Source: Tamarix chinensis (Eukaryota > Streptophyta > Magnoliopsida > Caryophyllales > Tamaricaceae). Taken from it: DNA of 64,000 nucleotides. Below the pieces are notes generated by a model. The model was not told the origin of the DNA. It worked only from the letters and a program-made list of their open reading frames with translations, and ran no database searches. A program made the translations under genes and the position numbers. Location: the NCBI GenBank assembly GCA_030549775.1, contig CM060177.1, positions 67,509,638 through 67,573,637 of the forward strand. Direction: 5' to 3'. Below are positions 1 to 13,020 of this stretch, piece by piece (within the stretch, counting starts at the first letter, position 1; every line of letters starts with the position of its first letter).

Positions 1-309
1 CACCTTTCACTTCTTATTTTTCCATACTAATCATGCTCATCCCTCACATTTCAATTTCCACCCTCATCTCGTACTCTACTCACCCACTTCAAAATTTACC
101 ACCTTCTTAGATTAGGGTTTTCTCTCAAACCCTAGCTCGGTCTTCTATGTACCCTTATACTGTCCCATGTACTATTTTTCACTCAAAGCCTCTAAACACC
201 CAAACAACTCTTCCATTACCTTCCTTACACCCCAAGTTAACTTTTCATATGTAAATTTCACTCCTATTTAAACTTTAACCTTCCTATGAAAACCTTCAAA
301 CTTTCTCAT

Positions 310-525
310 ACAATACCCTAAACTCCCATGCAAGCCCTAGATTCTCCCATGCAAAACCCTACATTCTCCCATACAAAACCATAGCTTTGATTCTCCTATA
401 CAACACCATAGATTAGATTCTCCTATGTAAAGCCATAGATTCTCCTATACGAAACCCTAGATTCTTGCACAACCATGGATTCTCCCATGCCAAACCATTG
501 ATTCTCCTATGCAAGCCCTAAATTC
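310..525. repeat. About 26-bp imperfect tandem units in giant LTR
   Basis: Repeated units of the form GATTCTCCCATGCAAAACCC with drift. The same block position holds related units in other family members (about 25130-25470 and 49900-50470). Confidence 0.65.
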
Positions 526-1225
526 TTCCACTCTTTTATTTTATTTAAAATCCCTATTTTATTCGTCCACTGATGGACCATTAAAATATTTAGGTCAACT
601 CACGCCCCTTGGTCAACTTATTTCCCTTTGGTCAACTTACTTCCCCATTTTCCTTTTTCATCCTTTCCACCCCACCAAACCACATTAAACATCCTCACAT
701 GCATGTATTAAAGGGTCATAACACAATACATAATATTCCACAACATATACATAGTAACACATGCCATATGAAAGCAAATAAGTATACCTCAACTCCAAGC
801 CGCACTAAACATGAAATAGTTATAATAGTAAGCATAAGATACATTACACATCATGTTACATGTCATACAAAGCATATAAGGCACATAAACACACATAAGG
901 CCTTAGCTACACCCTTACCTAATACGATACCAGTCTTAGAGCATGCTCTTACGCCTCTTTAAGGGTTCGACTGGTCTCACCTATAAGAAGGAAAATTAAA
1001 GATTAAGTTCCCTCCTACTAAAAAAATACTATTATTTCCTAATTTATTCTAAGATTAGGGTTTTAGATAAAATAATAATATAATAGTAATAACACTAACT
1101 AATTACTAATTTTGCTTAAGATAAAAAGAATTATAGTAATATTATAAAAGATGATAATATAAGGTTTGAAGATTTTACCCTAATAATAATAATGATATTA
1201 ATAATAAGAATAATAATAATAACGA

Positions 1226-1381
<156 letters not shown>

Positions 1382-1619
1382 ATACTAATATAGTTCGAAA
1401 TAAATGGTGCAATAAGGGCTTCGACCCTTCACAAAAATAATACTAATAATAATACTACTAACATTAATAATAATAATAAAAACAACAAAAACAACAACAA
1501 AAATAATAGTAATATGAAATAATAATAATAAGAACAATAATGATAATAATACTAATATTATAAATTGAAAATAATGTAAAGTAGGGTTTCGACCCTACTT
1601 TAAAATAATACTATTACTA

Positions 1620-1636
1620 TTAATAATAATAATAAC

Positions 1637-1676
<40 letters not shown>
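1620..1676. repeat. (AAT)n microsatellite
   Basis: A run of AAT/TAA triplets in the same block. Equivalent AAT-rich stretches occur at about 25910-25990 and 51000-51060 in other copies, so the block is a family trait. Confidence 0.8.
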
Positions 1677-2451
1677 TAACCAAAATAAAAATAGAATAGG
1701 GCTTCGGCCTTCAATAACAATAATAATAAAAACATTAGTAGTAGTAGTAATATATTTGAAATAATGGAAATATAATAAACTAAAATAAATAAAGCTTGTA
1801 TAAATAGTGTTTAAGGGTTGAGAGGGTTAAGGTACCACCTTGGGTTGGTGGTGGTAGGCGACACCTACGGTGGTGCATGGCGGAGGCGGCCATGGCCGGA
1901 AAAAGAAAAGAAAAGAGAGAAAGTTGAGTACTGGGAAAAGGAGAGGGAGAAAGAGGGTAGGAGTTGTGGTGTTTATGGTTGCCTAGATGGAGAGGAGTAG
2001 AAGGAGGGTGGAGGCACAACCAATGGTGGCACCACACGGCGGGAGTTGTGGTGGCCAAAAGGGAAGGAAAGGGAAAATGGTGGAGTAGAGGGAGGAAGGG
2101 GAAAAGAAGGGTTAGGAAAGGTAGAGGGGAGTCTGCAGGTGTTTTTGGGAGGTGTAAGAGGTGGTGCTTATGGGGGGAGTGGTGGCTAATGGTGGTGCAA
2201 AGGGTGGAGGATGTGGAAGGAAGGGTTGATCTAGGAGGTGACTTTGTACGACCGGGATGGCTCGTGCAAGGCAAATCGAGGGAGGAGGGAGGTGTAGTAA
2301 GTTAGAGGATGGAGTAGGGAGTGCTTAGGTAAGGATATTTGTAGGGCCAGAAAATATTAGGAGATCATGTACAGTTGTAGTGGTTTGCATGTTGTAGTAA
2401 TGTATGTAAAGGTGATTATTGTAAATTTTTGGCTTAGAAGGTTGGGAGTTG

Positions 2452-2459
2452 TATTTATA
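2452..2459 (-). promoter_or_regulatory. TATA-box candidate of giant LTR
   Basis: TATTTATA on the plus strand, so TATAAATA on minus, 614 bp from the right terminus of the copy. The same motif sits at the same relative place in three other copies. Confidence 0.5.
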
Positions 2460-3073
2460 GAAGACATTGATTGAGGGGGGGGGGAATGTTATGAGTTGAA
2501 AAAGCTGAATGGTCTATTTTATATGTGTACTTGTGGTGGTGGATGAGTGGTATGGCACTATAAAGGCTGGGAGAAACATAGCTCCTAGGGGGAGAAAGGT
2601 GAACTAGGAAAAAGGAGAATATAACAAGAAGGGGTTGGATTAACAAAATAATTTTCTAAGAAAAGAAGAAGGGACACTAATGAAGGAGGATAGATAGACA
2701 TAAATGGAGATGAATGAAGAAATTGAGTGTATAATGCAAAATTCTATGAAATGAAGGATGCTTGAGGGATACTAGAGGTATGACATGATTAGAAGGTTCT
2801 AGTATAGCAAATTGGTGGTATGAATTAAAAGGAGGCATGAGTGAGTTGATTTTGAAAAGTTTAGAGAAGAAAAGGTGATGGTGAGAGTTTTTATGAGGGA
2901 TTAGTTTTAGTTGGGGTTTATTTATGGCTTTTCATTTGGGAAAATAAGATAGGGAAATAAAATTTATTTTCTAATGGTTGAGGTTGAAATGAGATAATTA
3001 AATCAAGTTCAATGGTTAAGGATTAAAAAGCTAAACACTTGAAGTTTAAGGTTAAAAAATCTTGGGTCTTACA

Positions 3074-3479
3074 AAAGGAACCTTCATAATAATAGAAAAG
3101 AAATATTTTTAAAAATGAGAAAATTAAATCTATATTGCATAGTAAAAACATAAAGTTAAATCTCACTTCTCAATTTTTGCTAGATTTTTTATTTATCTAC
3201 TTTATATATGTTTGCAAATTATATAGCTAATATAATACTATATATTCTTTCACCTCCGAAAGGTAGGTTGATCATATGTAGAAGAATCATAATTATAACA
3301 TCAAATAATAAGATTGGTACATAAAAGAAATATAATAAATTTACCTATGAGTCCTCCCATTAGAGATGTTTGACTATGATTCCAAGGTTGTAATATAATC
3401 ATTACAAGAAATTCACTTAGCTTTATAATAATTTTAAAATTTATAAGTATTGATCCTCTATTGTAAAAATTTTAGCTAT
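3074..3479. other. Unassigned AT-rich stretch
   Basis: Between the giant LTR end and the first recognisable LINE codons. I see no coding signal, repeat or RNA gene here. It may be old flanking DNA or decayed LINE 5' sequence. Confidence 0.4.
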
Positions 3480-5998
3480 CACTCACAAAGTTCAGACTTC
3501 TAGGGAGGAGGTGGCTGCTTTACAACATGTTTGTTATTCCAACCCTGGAAATGCTGAACGGCGGAGATTACTTCAGGTGAAAGAGAAACACTTCCATCAT
3601 TTGCTATATTGTGAAGAACTTTTCTACAAGAAAAAAACAACCAATCACTAGCTCAAGTGTGGGGATTCAAATCACAAATACTTTTATGCAAAGGTAAAGG
3701 AGAGGTATCAAAGAAAATCAGTGGTATTGCTCTTGGATTTTGAAGATAATGAAGTTAGAGGTGCTAGCCACATTCAAGCTGCTTTCATCATCTATTATCA
3801 GCTTTCGGGATCAGGTCCATGTATGGAGGGAGAACTGGACCCTTCAGTTCTAGTCTCAGGTATGGATTAGGCTCATCATGCTGGGCTTACTGCACCTATT
3901 ACAATAGAGGAAGTAAAAGAGGCTATCTTCTCAATGGGGGATACTAAAGCTCCTGGAGTGGATGGATTTTCTACAGGGTTTTTCAAGGCTAGCTGGCCTA
4001 TTATTGCAAAAGAGGTATTGTGGGCTATTCGAGAGTTTTTTGCATCTAGTTTTTTACCTAAAAAGTTAAACATTACTACTTTAACTCTTATCCCCAAGCA
4101 ACCAGGGTTACTGATTTTAGACCCATAGCTTACTGCAATGTGTTGTATAAAATTATTTCAAAAATTTTTGTTCAGAGATTGAAGAATAACATGCCCACCA
4201 TTATTGGCCATTCTCAGAATGCTTTCATTAAGGGGAGAAGCATTGGAGAGAATATTCTTTTGGCCCATGAAGTAGTCAGGAAGTACTCTCATAAGGGCAT
4301 CTCACCCAGATGTATGCTTAAGGTTGATCTTAAGAAGGCATATGACATGGTAAATTGGGATTTTCTGCAGAAACTCCTTATCTTGTATGGATTCCCTACC
4401 CACTTTGTCAAATTGATTATGACTTCTGTGACCACTGTATCATATTCTGTCATATACAATGGTGTTCTTCCTACTCCTTTCTCTGGAAAAAGAGGCTTAA
4501 GGCAAGGAGATCCTCTATCTCCTTATCTTTTTGTGTTGTTGATGGATTATTTTAGTAGGTGTTTGAAGAAGTTATGGGTTGATCCGAGGTTTAATGCTCA
4601 TCCTAGATGTAAAGGATTATAGCTCATAAACTTAAATTTTGCTGATGATTTATTGTTGTTCTGTAAGGGTAATCTACAGAGTGTGCAATGTCTTAAAGAG
4701 GTTTGGGATCATTTTTATGCAACTTCAAGGCTAGTGGTTAATCCCCATAAATGTTCTGTGTTTTTTGGGGGTGTCGATGTTCAAACTCAAGCTGCCATCT
4801 TAGATTTCCTTAGGTTTCCTACAGGGAAGTTTCCTATCACTTACCTGGGCCTACCTTTGATATCTGTTCGTTTATTTGCATCACATCTACAACCTTTACT
4901 TGATAAGATCACTACAAGATTGAGACATTGGAGCACTTTATTTTTATCCTATGCTGGGGGGTTGTAGCTTATTAAATCTATACTGTTTAGTATCCATCTT
5001 TATTTCAGTCATATTATTTTTCTACCTAGGAAAGTTTTACACTATTTTATCAGCATGTGTAGGAACTTCCCATGGTCTAGAAAGTTGCATATAAAGAAGG
5101 CTGCCCTAGTTTCTTGGGATAAACTTTGCTCACCAATTAATGAGGGTGGTCTTGGCTTGCTCAATCTTGAGATTTGGAATTGTTGTGCTTTGGGGAAGAT
5201 TCTTTAGAACATTGCAGCAAAAAAGGATACTTTATGGGTCAAATGGTGCATTCAGTTTATATTAAGTAGGGATCTGTGTGGGATTTCATTCCTACCTCTT
5301 ACACTTCCTGGATATTTCTTAGGATTTTGCATATCATAAGTGCTCTCTAGGATTATATTCTAAGTTGTGAGACAAGGCATTCTGATTATAGTATCAAACT
5401 AGCCTATCATTCCATTAGAACAACACAAGATAAGCAACCATGGGCAAAGCTGCTATGGAGGTCTGTATCAACACCTAGATTAAACTTTATAGCTTGGCTT
5501 GCATGCAGAAACAGGTTGTTAAATAAAGCAAGGCTGAGGGAGATAGGATTGGAAGTGGATCAAGACTGTGTTTTTTGCCACCACCAGAGTGAGACCAGAG
5601 ATCATTTGTTTATGTTTTGTCCTAATACCTCCATTATTTGGAGGAATGTTAGATGGAGTACTGGTAGAAGTGACGCCATTCTGGGATGGGATTAGGAGGT
5701 AAAGGCCTTAACTACAAGATCTCGACAAGAAGCAAAGAAAAAACACATTTTAAGAGCTTTATTTGTCTCTTACATTGTAACTATTTGGCATGAAAGGAAT
5801 CTTAGAGTGTTTCAGCATAGTACGAGATAGAATTTTGTGCTTTTGAGGACCATAATTATCAATGTATCTAGGAGGCTAGGGAATCATACTTTTTATGCTA
5901 AGTATGCTAGATGGTTATTGTTTCTTGATTGTATTGAGTGTACTGCTACTTTGTTATCTCTATTTCGATAGTAATAAACTTCTACTTATTGAAAAAAG
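3480..5998 (+). pseudogene. L1-type LINE, 5'-truncated, reverse transcriptase ORF2 remnant
   Basis: Decayed ORF2 of a plant non-LTR retrotransposon. A region ending in KCGDSNHKYF-type residues (about 3650-3700) precedes the RT. RT motifs then follow in order: TKAPGVDGF (about 3943), FRPIAYCNVLYKIISK in a shifted frame (about 4117), NAFIKGRSI (about 4219), DLKKAYD (about 4327), GLRQGDPLSPYLF (about 4496), the catalytic FADD box (4638-4649) and ITYLGLPL (about 4838). A zf-RVT domain with CVFCHHQSETRDHL lies at about 5394-5700. The frame is broken by a frameshift near 4108 and by in-frame stops at 4620, about 4965 and about 5205. There is no 5' end or endonuclease domain. The 3' end is a short A-run (about 5990-5996). 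This copy is inactive. Confidence 0.9.
5394..5700 (+). pseudogene. zf-RVT domain of the LINE
   Basis: Zinc-binding RT-associated domain: WRSVSTPRLNFIAWLACRNR followed by a C-x2-C ... H-x4-C arrangement (CVFCHHQSETRDHLFMFC). This is typical of plant L1-type ORF2 C-termini. A stop at about 5693 closes the frame. Confidence 0.8.
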
Positions 5999-5999
5999 G

Positions 6000-8900
6000 G
6001 AGTTGGTTGATAGTTAATTGACTAGCAATAATAATTATGGGTCCTCATGTAGTGAGGGATTGGTAGCTACGGGAATAACACATGAGTGGGGTTTATTACC
6101 TATAAGAAGTCAAAATCCAAACTAAAGAGGTTGTAGAAGAATGTGGCATGCTGTATCTTTCACAAGAAGGGACATGTTCGGAAGTTTTTTCCTAATAAGA
6201 AGCCCAATTCTAGATCGAGTGTGTCTTTCGGTACAAAGGATGATGTTATAGTTGTCTATCATGATAGTGATGGAGATTTATTGATTACAACTAATAGAGA
6301 GAAAAAGATTAGTGATGGATGGATCTTAGATTATGGGTGTTCTTACTATATACGCCCCAACTAGTGTTGGTTTTAGACATTTGAATAACTCAAGATGGTT
6401 TTGTTTTAATGGGTAATGATTCTACATCCAAAGTTGTTGGAAATGGAATGGGGAAGGTGAGGATACATGATGGTGTGGTTAGGATATTGTCCAATGTGAG
6501 ACATGTACTTAAGATGGCCAAGAACTTCATTCTTTGAATTTCTTAAATTTTAATGGGTACCGGTGTGTTATTGAGGACTATACCCTATGAGTTACTAAAG
6601 GGGCTTTGGTAGTGATAAAGTAAAAGATGGTTGGGACACAATTTGAGTTGGTAGGTTTTACTATTTCAGGATTGCTGTTGTGGCATTATCGAGGTTTTCT
6701 TTATCGGATGTTATGAGAGTTTGGCACATGAGATTAGGACACATAAGTGTTAAGGGTAAAACTAAGCTCTTTAAGAGGGGGTTATTTGGAAAGAAAAGAA
6801 GGGTTAGCTTTTCAACCACTAAACAAAGTACAAAAAGGCCTCTTGAGTTTGTCCATTAAGATTTGTGAGGTACAACAAGAGTGTTCTCTAAAGGTGGTTT
6901 GCACTAATTTCTCACACTTATTGATGAATTCTCTTGAAAGATATAGTCCTATTTCTCAATGCTTAAGAATGATGTATTTGGTGCTTTCAAATGCTAGAAG
7001 ACCTTAATAGAGAAGCATACTTGAAAGCAAGTTAAGTATCTTGGGACAGATAATGGTCCTGAGTGTACCGACAAGAGTTTTACTAATTTCTACCTAGAGC
7101 ATGGATAGAAAGACACCTCCTCTATGTTAGGAAAACAAATTAGAAAGGGGTTTCTAAGGACATGAACAAAACCCTATTCTATGTTATCATCAGAGGGGAT
7201 AGAAAATGACTTTTGTTCTAAGGCAGTCCATATGGTAGCATACCTAGTGAATCGATAACCAAATAGGTCCATTGACTTGAAGACACTTAAGGATTTGTGG
7301 TCTAGTAAGCAAGCTAATTACTCTAATTTGCATATATTTAGTCACCTTTATTTTGCTTATGTGAACATAATCTTTAGCTAAAAATTAAGAAGTGTATATT
7401 TCTTGGCTTTATATTTAGAGTGAAGGGGTATAAGATATAGGAACCAACTACATTTAAGTTTTTGAGAAGTAGGGATATTACCTTCAATGAGTATGTGTTT
7501 CTCTATAAGACTAAGTTTTATAATGTTGTATTTAAGGAGTTGGAGCAGAATAATGGTTCAAACCAATTGGAGGTTGTTTTTCACTTGGATGGCAGAGACT
7601 CTTCTAATAGACCCACTATCCCTAATATTGGTAGATCTAAGTAGTAGATGGAGAAAACTGGAATCACTCTAGGCTATGCATAAAAGATTTTCAAGCCTTC
7701 GGTTGGGTATGGTTATGAAGAAATGCTTTATCTAGTGTAGAGACTTAGGTTCATGTGCATGAGCCAACATCAATCTTATGGATATTAGGAGTAGTGATTC
7801 TACTAAGTAGTGTGTTGTTATGTAAGAGCAAATGGAGTCTTTATTGAATAATTAGACACGTGAATTGTGGAAAGGTAACTAAGAAGAAAATAGTTGATTG
7901 TAAGTGGGTGTATAAGTTCTATTAAGGAGATATAGGGGTCTAGAGAATAAGTTACAAGACTCATTTTGTTACACATGGATTCGGTTAGATTCCATATGTT
8001 TATTTTAAAGAGCTATTTGCTCTTGTGGTTAGACATAATTCGATTCATACATTGCTTACTCTTATGGCTATATATGATCTTGAGTGAGAGTAGTTTAATG
8101 TTAAAACCATATTTTTGTATGGTGAGCTCAAAGAGGAGATTTACATGTGACAAGCTAATGGTTTTGTGGTTGAGGCGATGCATGATCATCTGTGCCTATT
8201 GAAGAGGTAAATGTATGGTCTCAAGTAGTCTCCTAGATAGTAGTATAAATGATTGGATTAGTTTATGCTTGAGCAAGGTTTCTCCAAAAGTGAGTATGAT
8301 GGATGTATGCAATTGAAGGAGATGGAGGATGGATCTTTTGTGTATCTTTTACTATATGTTGATGAAATGCTTATGGAAAAAAAGATATATCATATGTTGT
8401 AAGGCGAAGCAATGCTAAAGGGTGAATTTGAGGCGAAGGATCTTGGATTTATAAAGAAGATCCTTGGCTTGGAGATCATTAGAAACAATGAGGTGAAGAA
8501 TTTGTACTTATCATAAGAGTCCTATGTGAACAAGATGCTAGAGAGGTTTCATATGACATATGCCAAGATGGTGAGCACTCCATTGTCTACTCACTTTATA
8601 TTTTCTATTTTAGATTGTCCCAAATCTAAATAGGATGAAGAGTTCAAATAGACTATGCCATATTTGGATGTTGTTGATTGTATCATTTATTCTGTGGTGT
8701 CTACCCTACCTAATATCGCTCAAGTTGTTAGTATTGTGAGTCCATATATAGAGAATCTGGGTAAGGCTAATTGGCAATAAGTAAAGTGGAATCCTTAGGT
8801 ACTTGAAGGGAATGACATCATCTTCTATTGAGAATGGGAGATCATTAAGTCACTGGTTGGATGCATGGACTCTTGGTATAACAGAGACATTTATTATAGG

Positions 8901-9300
8901 ATAACCACTAGGATACGTATTCTATCTTATTTTTTTAGGTATTAGCTAGAGGTCTTACTTGTAGGAGGTGACAACCATTTCCACTACTGAGGTACAGTAT
9001 ATGGTTATGACTAAGGCTTTTAGGAAGCCATGTGATTTGGTGGTTTGGTACAAGAGTTGGGGTTTTGTCATGGTGCTCTAATTATTATTTTTAATAGTTA
9101 GAGTGCTATCTATTTAGTGTTTGAGAAAGTTGATACTTTAGATATTTCAGCTAATATACTAATAAAGCCACTAATTGTGGGTAAGTTTGAGTGTTTTTGA
9201 GAATTGATTGGTGTTCATAAGCCATACGACCTTTTGTTTTACCAAGGTTGTTGTTACAGGTATTCACATGTCATGCATCACAAATAATTCATCAAAATTT
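6000..9300 (+). pseudogene. Ty1/copia polyprotein remnant (gag C-term to RNase H)
   Basis: Domains in copia order: a decayed CCHC zinc knuckle (about 6145-6195, two cysteines replaced), a protease motif like WILDYGCSYY (about 6330, active-site DSG changed to DYG), GAG-pre-integrase HMRLGHISVKG (about 6724), degraded integrase (about 6840-7400) and reverse transcriptase (about 7850-8780). In the RT the catalytic box reads YVDE at 8355-8366 rather than YVDD. RNase H residues follow to about 9150. The frame is broken throughout, many stops being CAG-to-TAG or CGA-to-TGA type changes. The 5' LTR and most of gag are missing, and the copy starts directly behind the LINE tail. Confidence 0.85.
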
Positions 9301-9780
9301 GTGAGATTTAAATGGGTATTTGATGCACAATATAACATTGCATTAGTTCATGTAGGTAGTAGAGAAATTTGAAGTTAATATTTGGGACTTGTGAGAAATG
9401 TAGGGTTTCCCAATTTATTAACATGAACCATGGTTTCTCAAAGATTATTTTGATATATGTTTGGGAAAAAAGTTAGAAGTAAGGAAATAAACATAGGAGT
9501 CCTATGTTTTCTTAACACAAACCATGTTTTTCATTCATTTTTGAAACATGTTGTTTTTCCCCATATGTTTTTTTTTATTATAGAAGAGATATAAGAGAAC
9601 CTAGACACCAAATAGTGTAATCCAACTTCTTCTTTTCCGATACTAAATTGTAAATCTATATAATTGATTGATTGATTAGTTTAAATATTTTTTAATTACA
9701 CAAGAGCACAAATTAAGGTCTTTATTTATCCCTTAGTTATTACATTTTATGATTAAATCATTAATTGTTCATAATCTTAT
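9301..9780 (+). repeat. Probable decayed LTR with palindrome
   Basis: Non-coding, with a 9-bp-arm palindrome at 9490-9508 (AACATAGGA-G-TCCTATGTT) followed by CTTAACACAAACCATGTTTT. A closely similar palindrome-plus-tail occurs in the LTRs of the element at 44188-53453. It could be the 3' LTR of the copia remnant or the 5' LTR of the Athila/Tat-like piece downstream. Ends are not resolved. Confidence 0.4.
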
Positions 9781-10359
9781 TAATTTTGGTTTTTGATTTG
9801 GATCCTTTCAATCCACACCATATCACAACAAGTTCATATTTTTGAGCACTATCTTACCATAATCTTGAGAGTTCAAATACACCTCATGGATTTTTTAAGT
9901 TCCACCAAACCTACTAAGCCCATCATTTTAGCCATTACTTCAACCATAGGTTCAACAATCATTAAGAGGAATGTATTTGGAAGACTTGGAGAAATATATG
10001 GTGATCAACACTTTGCAATTTTAGTAAGAGACTAAAAATGGTATCAATAACATAGGGAATCAAGTGAGTAAACTATGATATTCTCTGAGAATAGTCAAAG
10101 AATAATACTCTTAAAAGTTTCCAAGTAAAGTGTAAAGAAACCCTTGAGAGAATGCTAATACAATTATAATTTGAAGTAGCAAGTAGTTTAGTAGACCACT
10201 ACAAATAGTTGAAGTGAAAAAATAATTAATATAGAAGATGAAATAGTTGTTTAGGAATCAAATTTTGTAAAACATGCATGTGTATGATAATATGACTCTC
10301 CTAACTCTTACTACTTCTTTTTCTACCCCATTGGCAAATAATATGATGTATAATCATAA
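9781..10359 (+). other. Unassigned, possibly Athila/Tat gag
   Basis: No clean domain. It precedes a recognisable Athila/Tat-type protease region on the same strand, so it may be its gag. An 80-residue open frame at 9793-10035 matches nothing I recognise. Confidence 0.3.
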
Positions 10360-10860
10360 TAATAATATGTTAAGGATGTTTAGAAACGTGGAGGTGAATG
10401 TCCCTTTGATAGATGCGATGAAGTAGGTTTCAAGGTATGTAAAGTTTCTTAAAAATTTCTATATTAATTATAGAATATTGAAGGGGTTGATAATGTAAGT
10501 GTAGGAGAGAATGCTTCAACAATCAAATAAAGGAAATTCCTACAAAAATTCAAGGACCCTAATATCTTTATGATTCTTTACTGATAGGAGGCAAGATGTA
10601 TGAAATATGTATGCTAGACTTAAGTGCTTTGATTAATATTATGTCTTTATTTATCTTTAGTACACAAATTCTAGATCCTTTGAAGGATACTCGTGTTTTT
10701 ATTTAGTTGGTTGGTTGACCTAACACATATCATGAAAGACTAATGGGTTGATGTTATTGTACAAATGAATGAGTTGGTATTCCTAGCTAATAGTATATGT
10801 TAGATACGTATGACAGTGCTTCTTATGATTCTTCTCTTATATTGTTATTATTACACTTCA
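10360..10860 (+). pseudogene. Athila/Tat-type gypsy gag-protease fragment
   Basis: The frame beginning MFRNVEVNVPLIDAMK (about 10378) and continuing RYVKFLKN resembles the gag C-terminal segment of Athila/Tat elements. It is followed by a protease-like MLDLSALINIMS stretch (about 10612) where the family has a DLGASI active site. Several stops break it. It ends where a giant-LTR fragment begins. Confidence 0.6.
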
Positions 10861-11000
10861 ATTTTACCAGCTAATTTTTTTTTATTTTTTTTACAGAAAC
10901 GTTAATTACTAAATTACCGGGTGTTACCGCTATACATATCATATATCCATCTCCTTCACCTTTATTACTCCATTGCTAAGGCTAAAGAAAAATATAACTA
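10850..11000 (-). mobile_element. Fragment of giant LTR (terminal about 150 bp)
   Basis: Contains TTACACTTCAATTTTACC, then a T-rich tract, GGGTGTTACCGC (about 10919) and TTGCTAAGGCTAAAGAAAAA (about 10974). These are in the same order and spacing as the first about 150 bp of 48596-53150. The terminal hairpin is no longer visible. Confidence 0.55.
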
Positions 11001-11870
11001 GAGTAACTCAAAGGAAATAGTAGTAATAAATTATATAATTATGAACAAATATCATGATATAATAGTATCCCAAAATACTATAAGGAACATATGAGTCTAA
11101 AGGAAAGTAGATCATATCAAAAATTAGTACCGGAGGGTAAAACTCTAGTTTACCCTAACTCTTAGATCCAAAGGCCCATTTTGAAAAATTGAGTGTACAA
11201 TATATATATATTTTGTGAGATGCATGGCTATACAACATTGAATAGCCTAACTGTGAGAGAATTCGACACTCGGTGAAGCATGTGTAAGGAGGCACGGGCA
11301 TGCGGAATCGGCATGGCCTAATGTGTGCAAAATTGAGTCTTGCGAATTTCAGTTCAGGTGTGGATATGCATACAAAATTAGTATGGCAAGTTCATGCATG
11401 GTATTGAGTCTCATAGAAATTTAGTGTAAGATCACACAACCATGTGAGAGATAGCTCCATAGTCGTGCTTAGGTCTAGCTACTAGATGTTTGGTTCCAAG
11501 AGGTGCACGATCAACCTTCTTTTTAGATTGTTTTTGCCCCTTTTTCCACAAATTTGATTCCTTATCCCCAATTATCTCCTACTCATCTTATATCATAGTT
11601 AGACTAACCGAATTATTGTGAAGAAAAGAGAAAATTATACCAAAAACCTAAAACAAAACAAGAATAACTAAAAATAACATAAGAACATGGATTGCCTCCC
11701 ATGGAACACTTGTTTAGGTTCCTTTGCTTGACCAGGTCTTTCTAAATTTGATGGTGGATCTCGAAGAGCAAGTGTGCTCATCTTTTCTACTAGAGATCCA
11801 AAAATATATGACTTCAACCATTGACTATTGACTATAGTAACTCCTTCAAATGAATATACCTAATGGACAT
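11001..11870 (-). mobile_element. Gypsy debris, antisense post-pol segment
   Basis: The only recognisable part is GATTGCCTCCCATGGAAC and its flank (about 11692-11730). On the minus strand it reads like the conserved GGGAGGCAATCC segment that follows pol in Athila/Tat-type elements. The remainder (11001-11690) shows no domain. Confidence is low. Confidence 0.4.
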
Positions 11871-13020
11871 AGAATAACCCCGAAAATCTAAAATGAATAT
11901 TTCTTAAAAAAACCCTTAAGATATGAGCCGAAGAAACCATAAATCCTTCTTAAAACTCCCTCTAAGTAATGTGCTAATCTTGCCATCTCTTGGCCTTGCT
12001 CTCCTCTCCCACCTACCACACCTCCCATATGTGTCTCGGCTCCCCCACTCATATAAACTCTAAAACTATGCCATGACCATTGACCCCCAGCCACCCCTTA
12101 CTGCTTCTCTTCCCTTCTTATGCCCTACCCTTACCTAAAAAGCTAACCCTCACCCTCCTTATTCCATTTTTTCTCTTATCAAGTGCCTATAGCATTGTAA
12201 TCTGCATTTTTCTCGGCCACTAACTAAGTTTCTTCTTATCCCTCCTTACAACCATTACACCAAAGCTGCTTTACATAGTTACACATGCTTATACAACCAC
12301 CCTAATAGCCTCTATTTCCCTTTCTCTTCTCCCTTCTTCTTTCTCCCTCGTAGTCATGTGCTACCCTATGCCATAGTCAACCTTCTTCACTACCATTAAT
12401 CACCACTAAATTCAGCTAATCCTAGTGCCATCAACACCCCTCAAACTTGAGCTACCAACCCTCAAGAGTTTCCATAAAAATCAATTTCCATCACCATCAC
12501 GATAACCGTCATCATCCTTTGCTTACACCATTTTTGTTAAAACATATCCTTGTTGTATGTTATGTGTTGACATGCATAAAATGATAAATGATTGTAGTGT
12601 TGTATGTGTAGTTTTTTTGGATAATAGCTAAAGGGATGAAGCTATGTTGTTATGATTGTAACTTTTTTAAGTGTTGGTGTATATGCATATTATATTATGT
12701 AGCATGTGTGGTAACTTTGGAGAGAACTTATATGGGATGCCTTATGAGTTTATAGCATTTTTGAGACATAGGGGTATTTTGTTCAATATCATGAAAGGTA
12801 ACATGTAGGATTCTTTAGGGTGTTAATTGGCCTAAAATAGTTTTGTGATACTATAAAAAAATAAATATGGCAAAAATAAACACACTTATGGTAAATATAT
12901 TATAGGGGTGAAAAACCAAGAGTGGGGTGAGTAAAACCTGATGGAATTTATGATCATATGTGTATAGAGTGGGGGTTAGTATTATAATGTGGATATGGGG
13001 TTAAAGATGTCATTTTTGGG

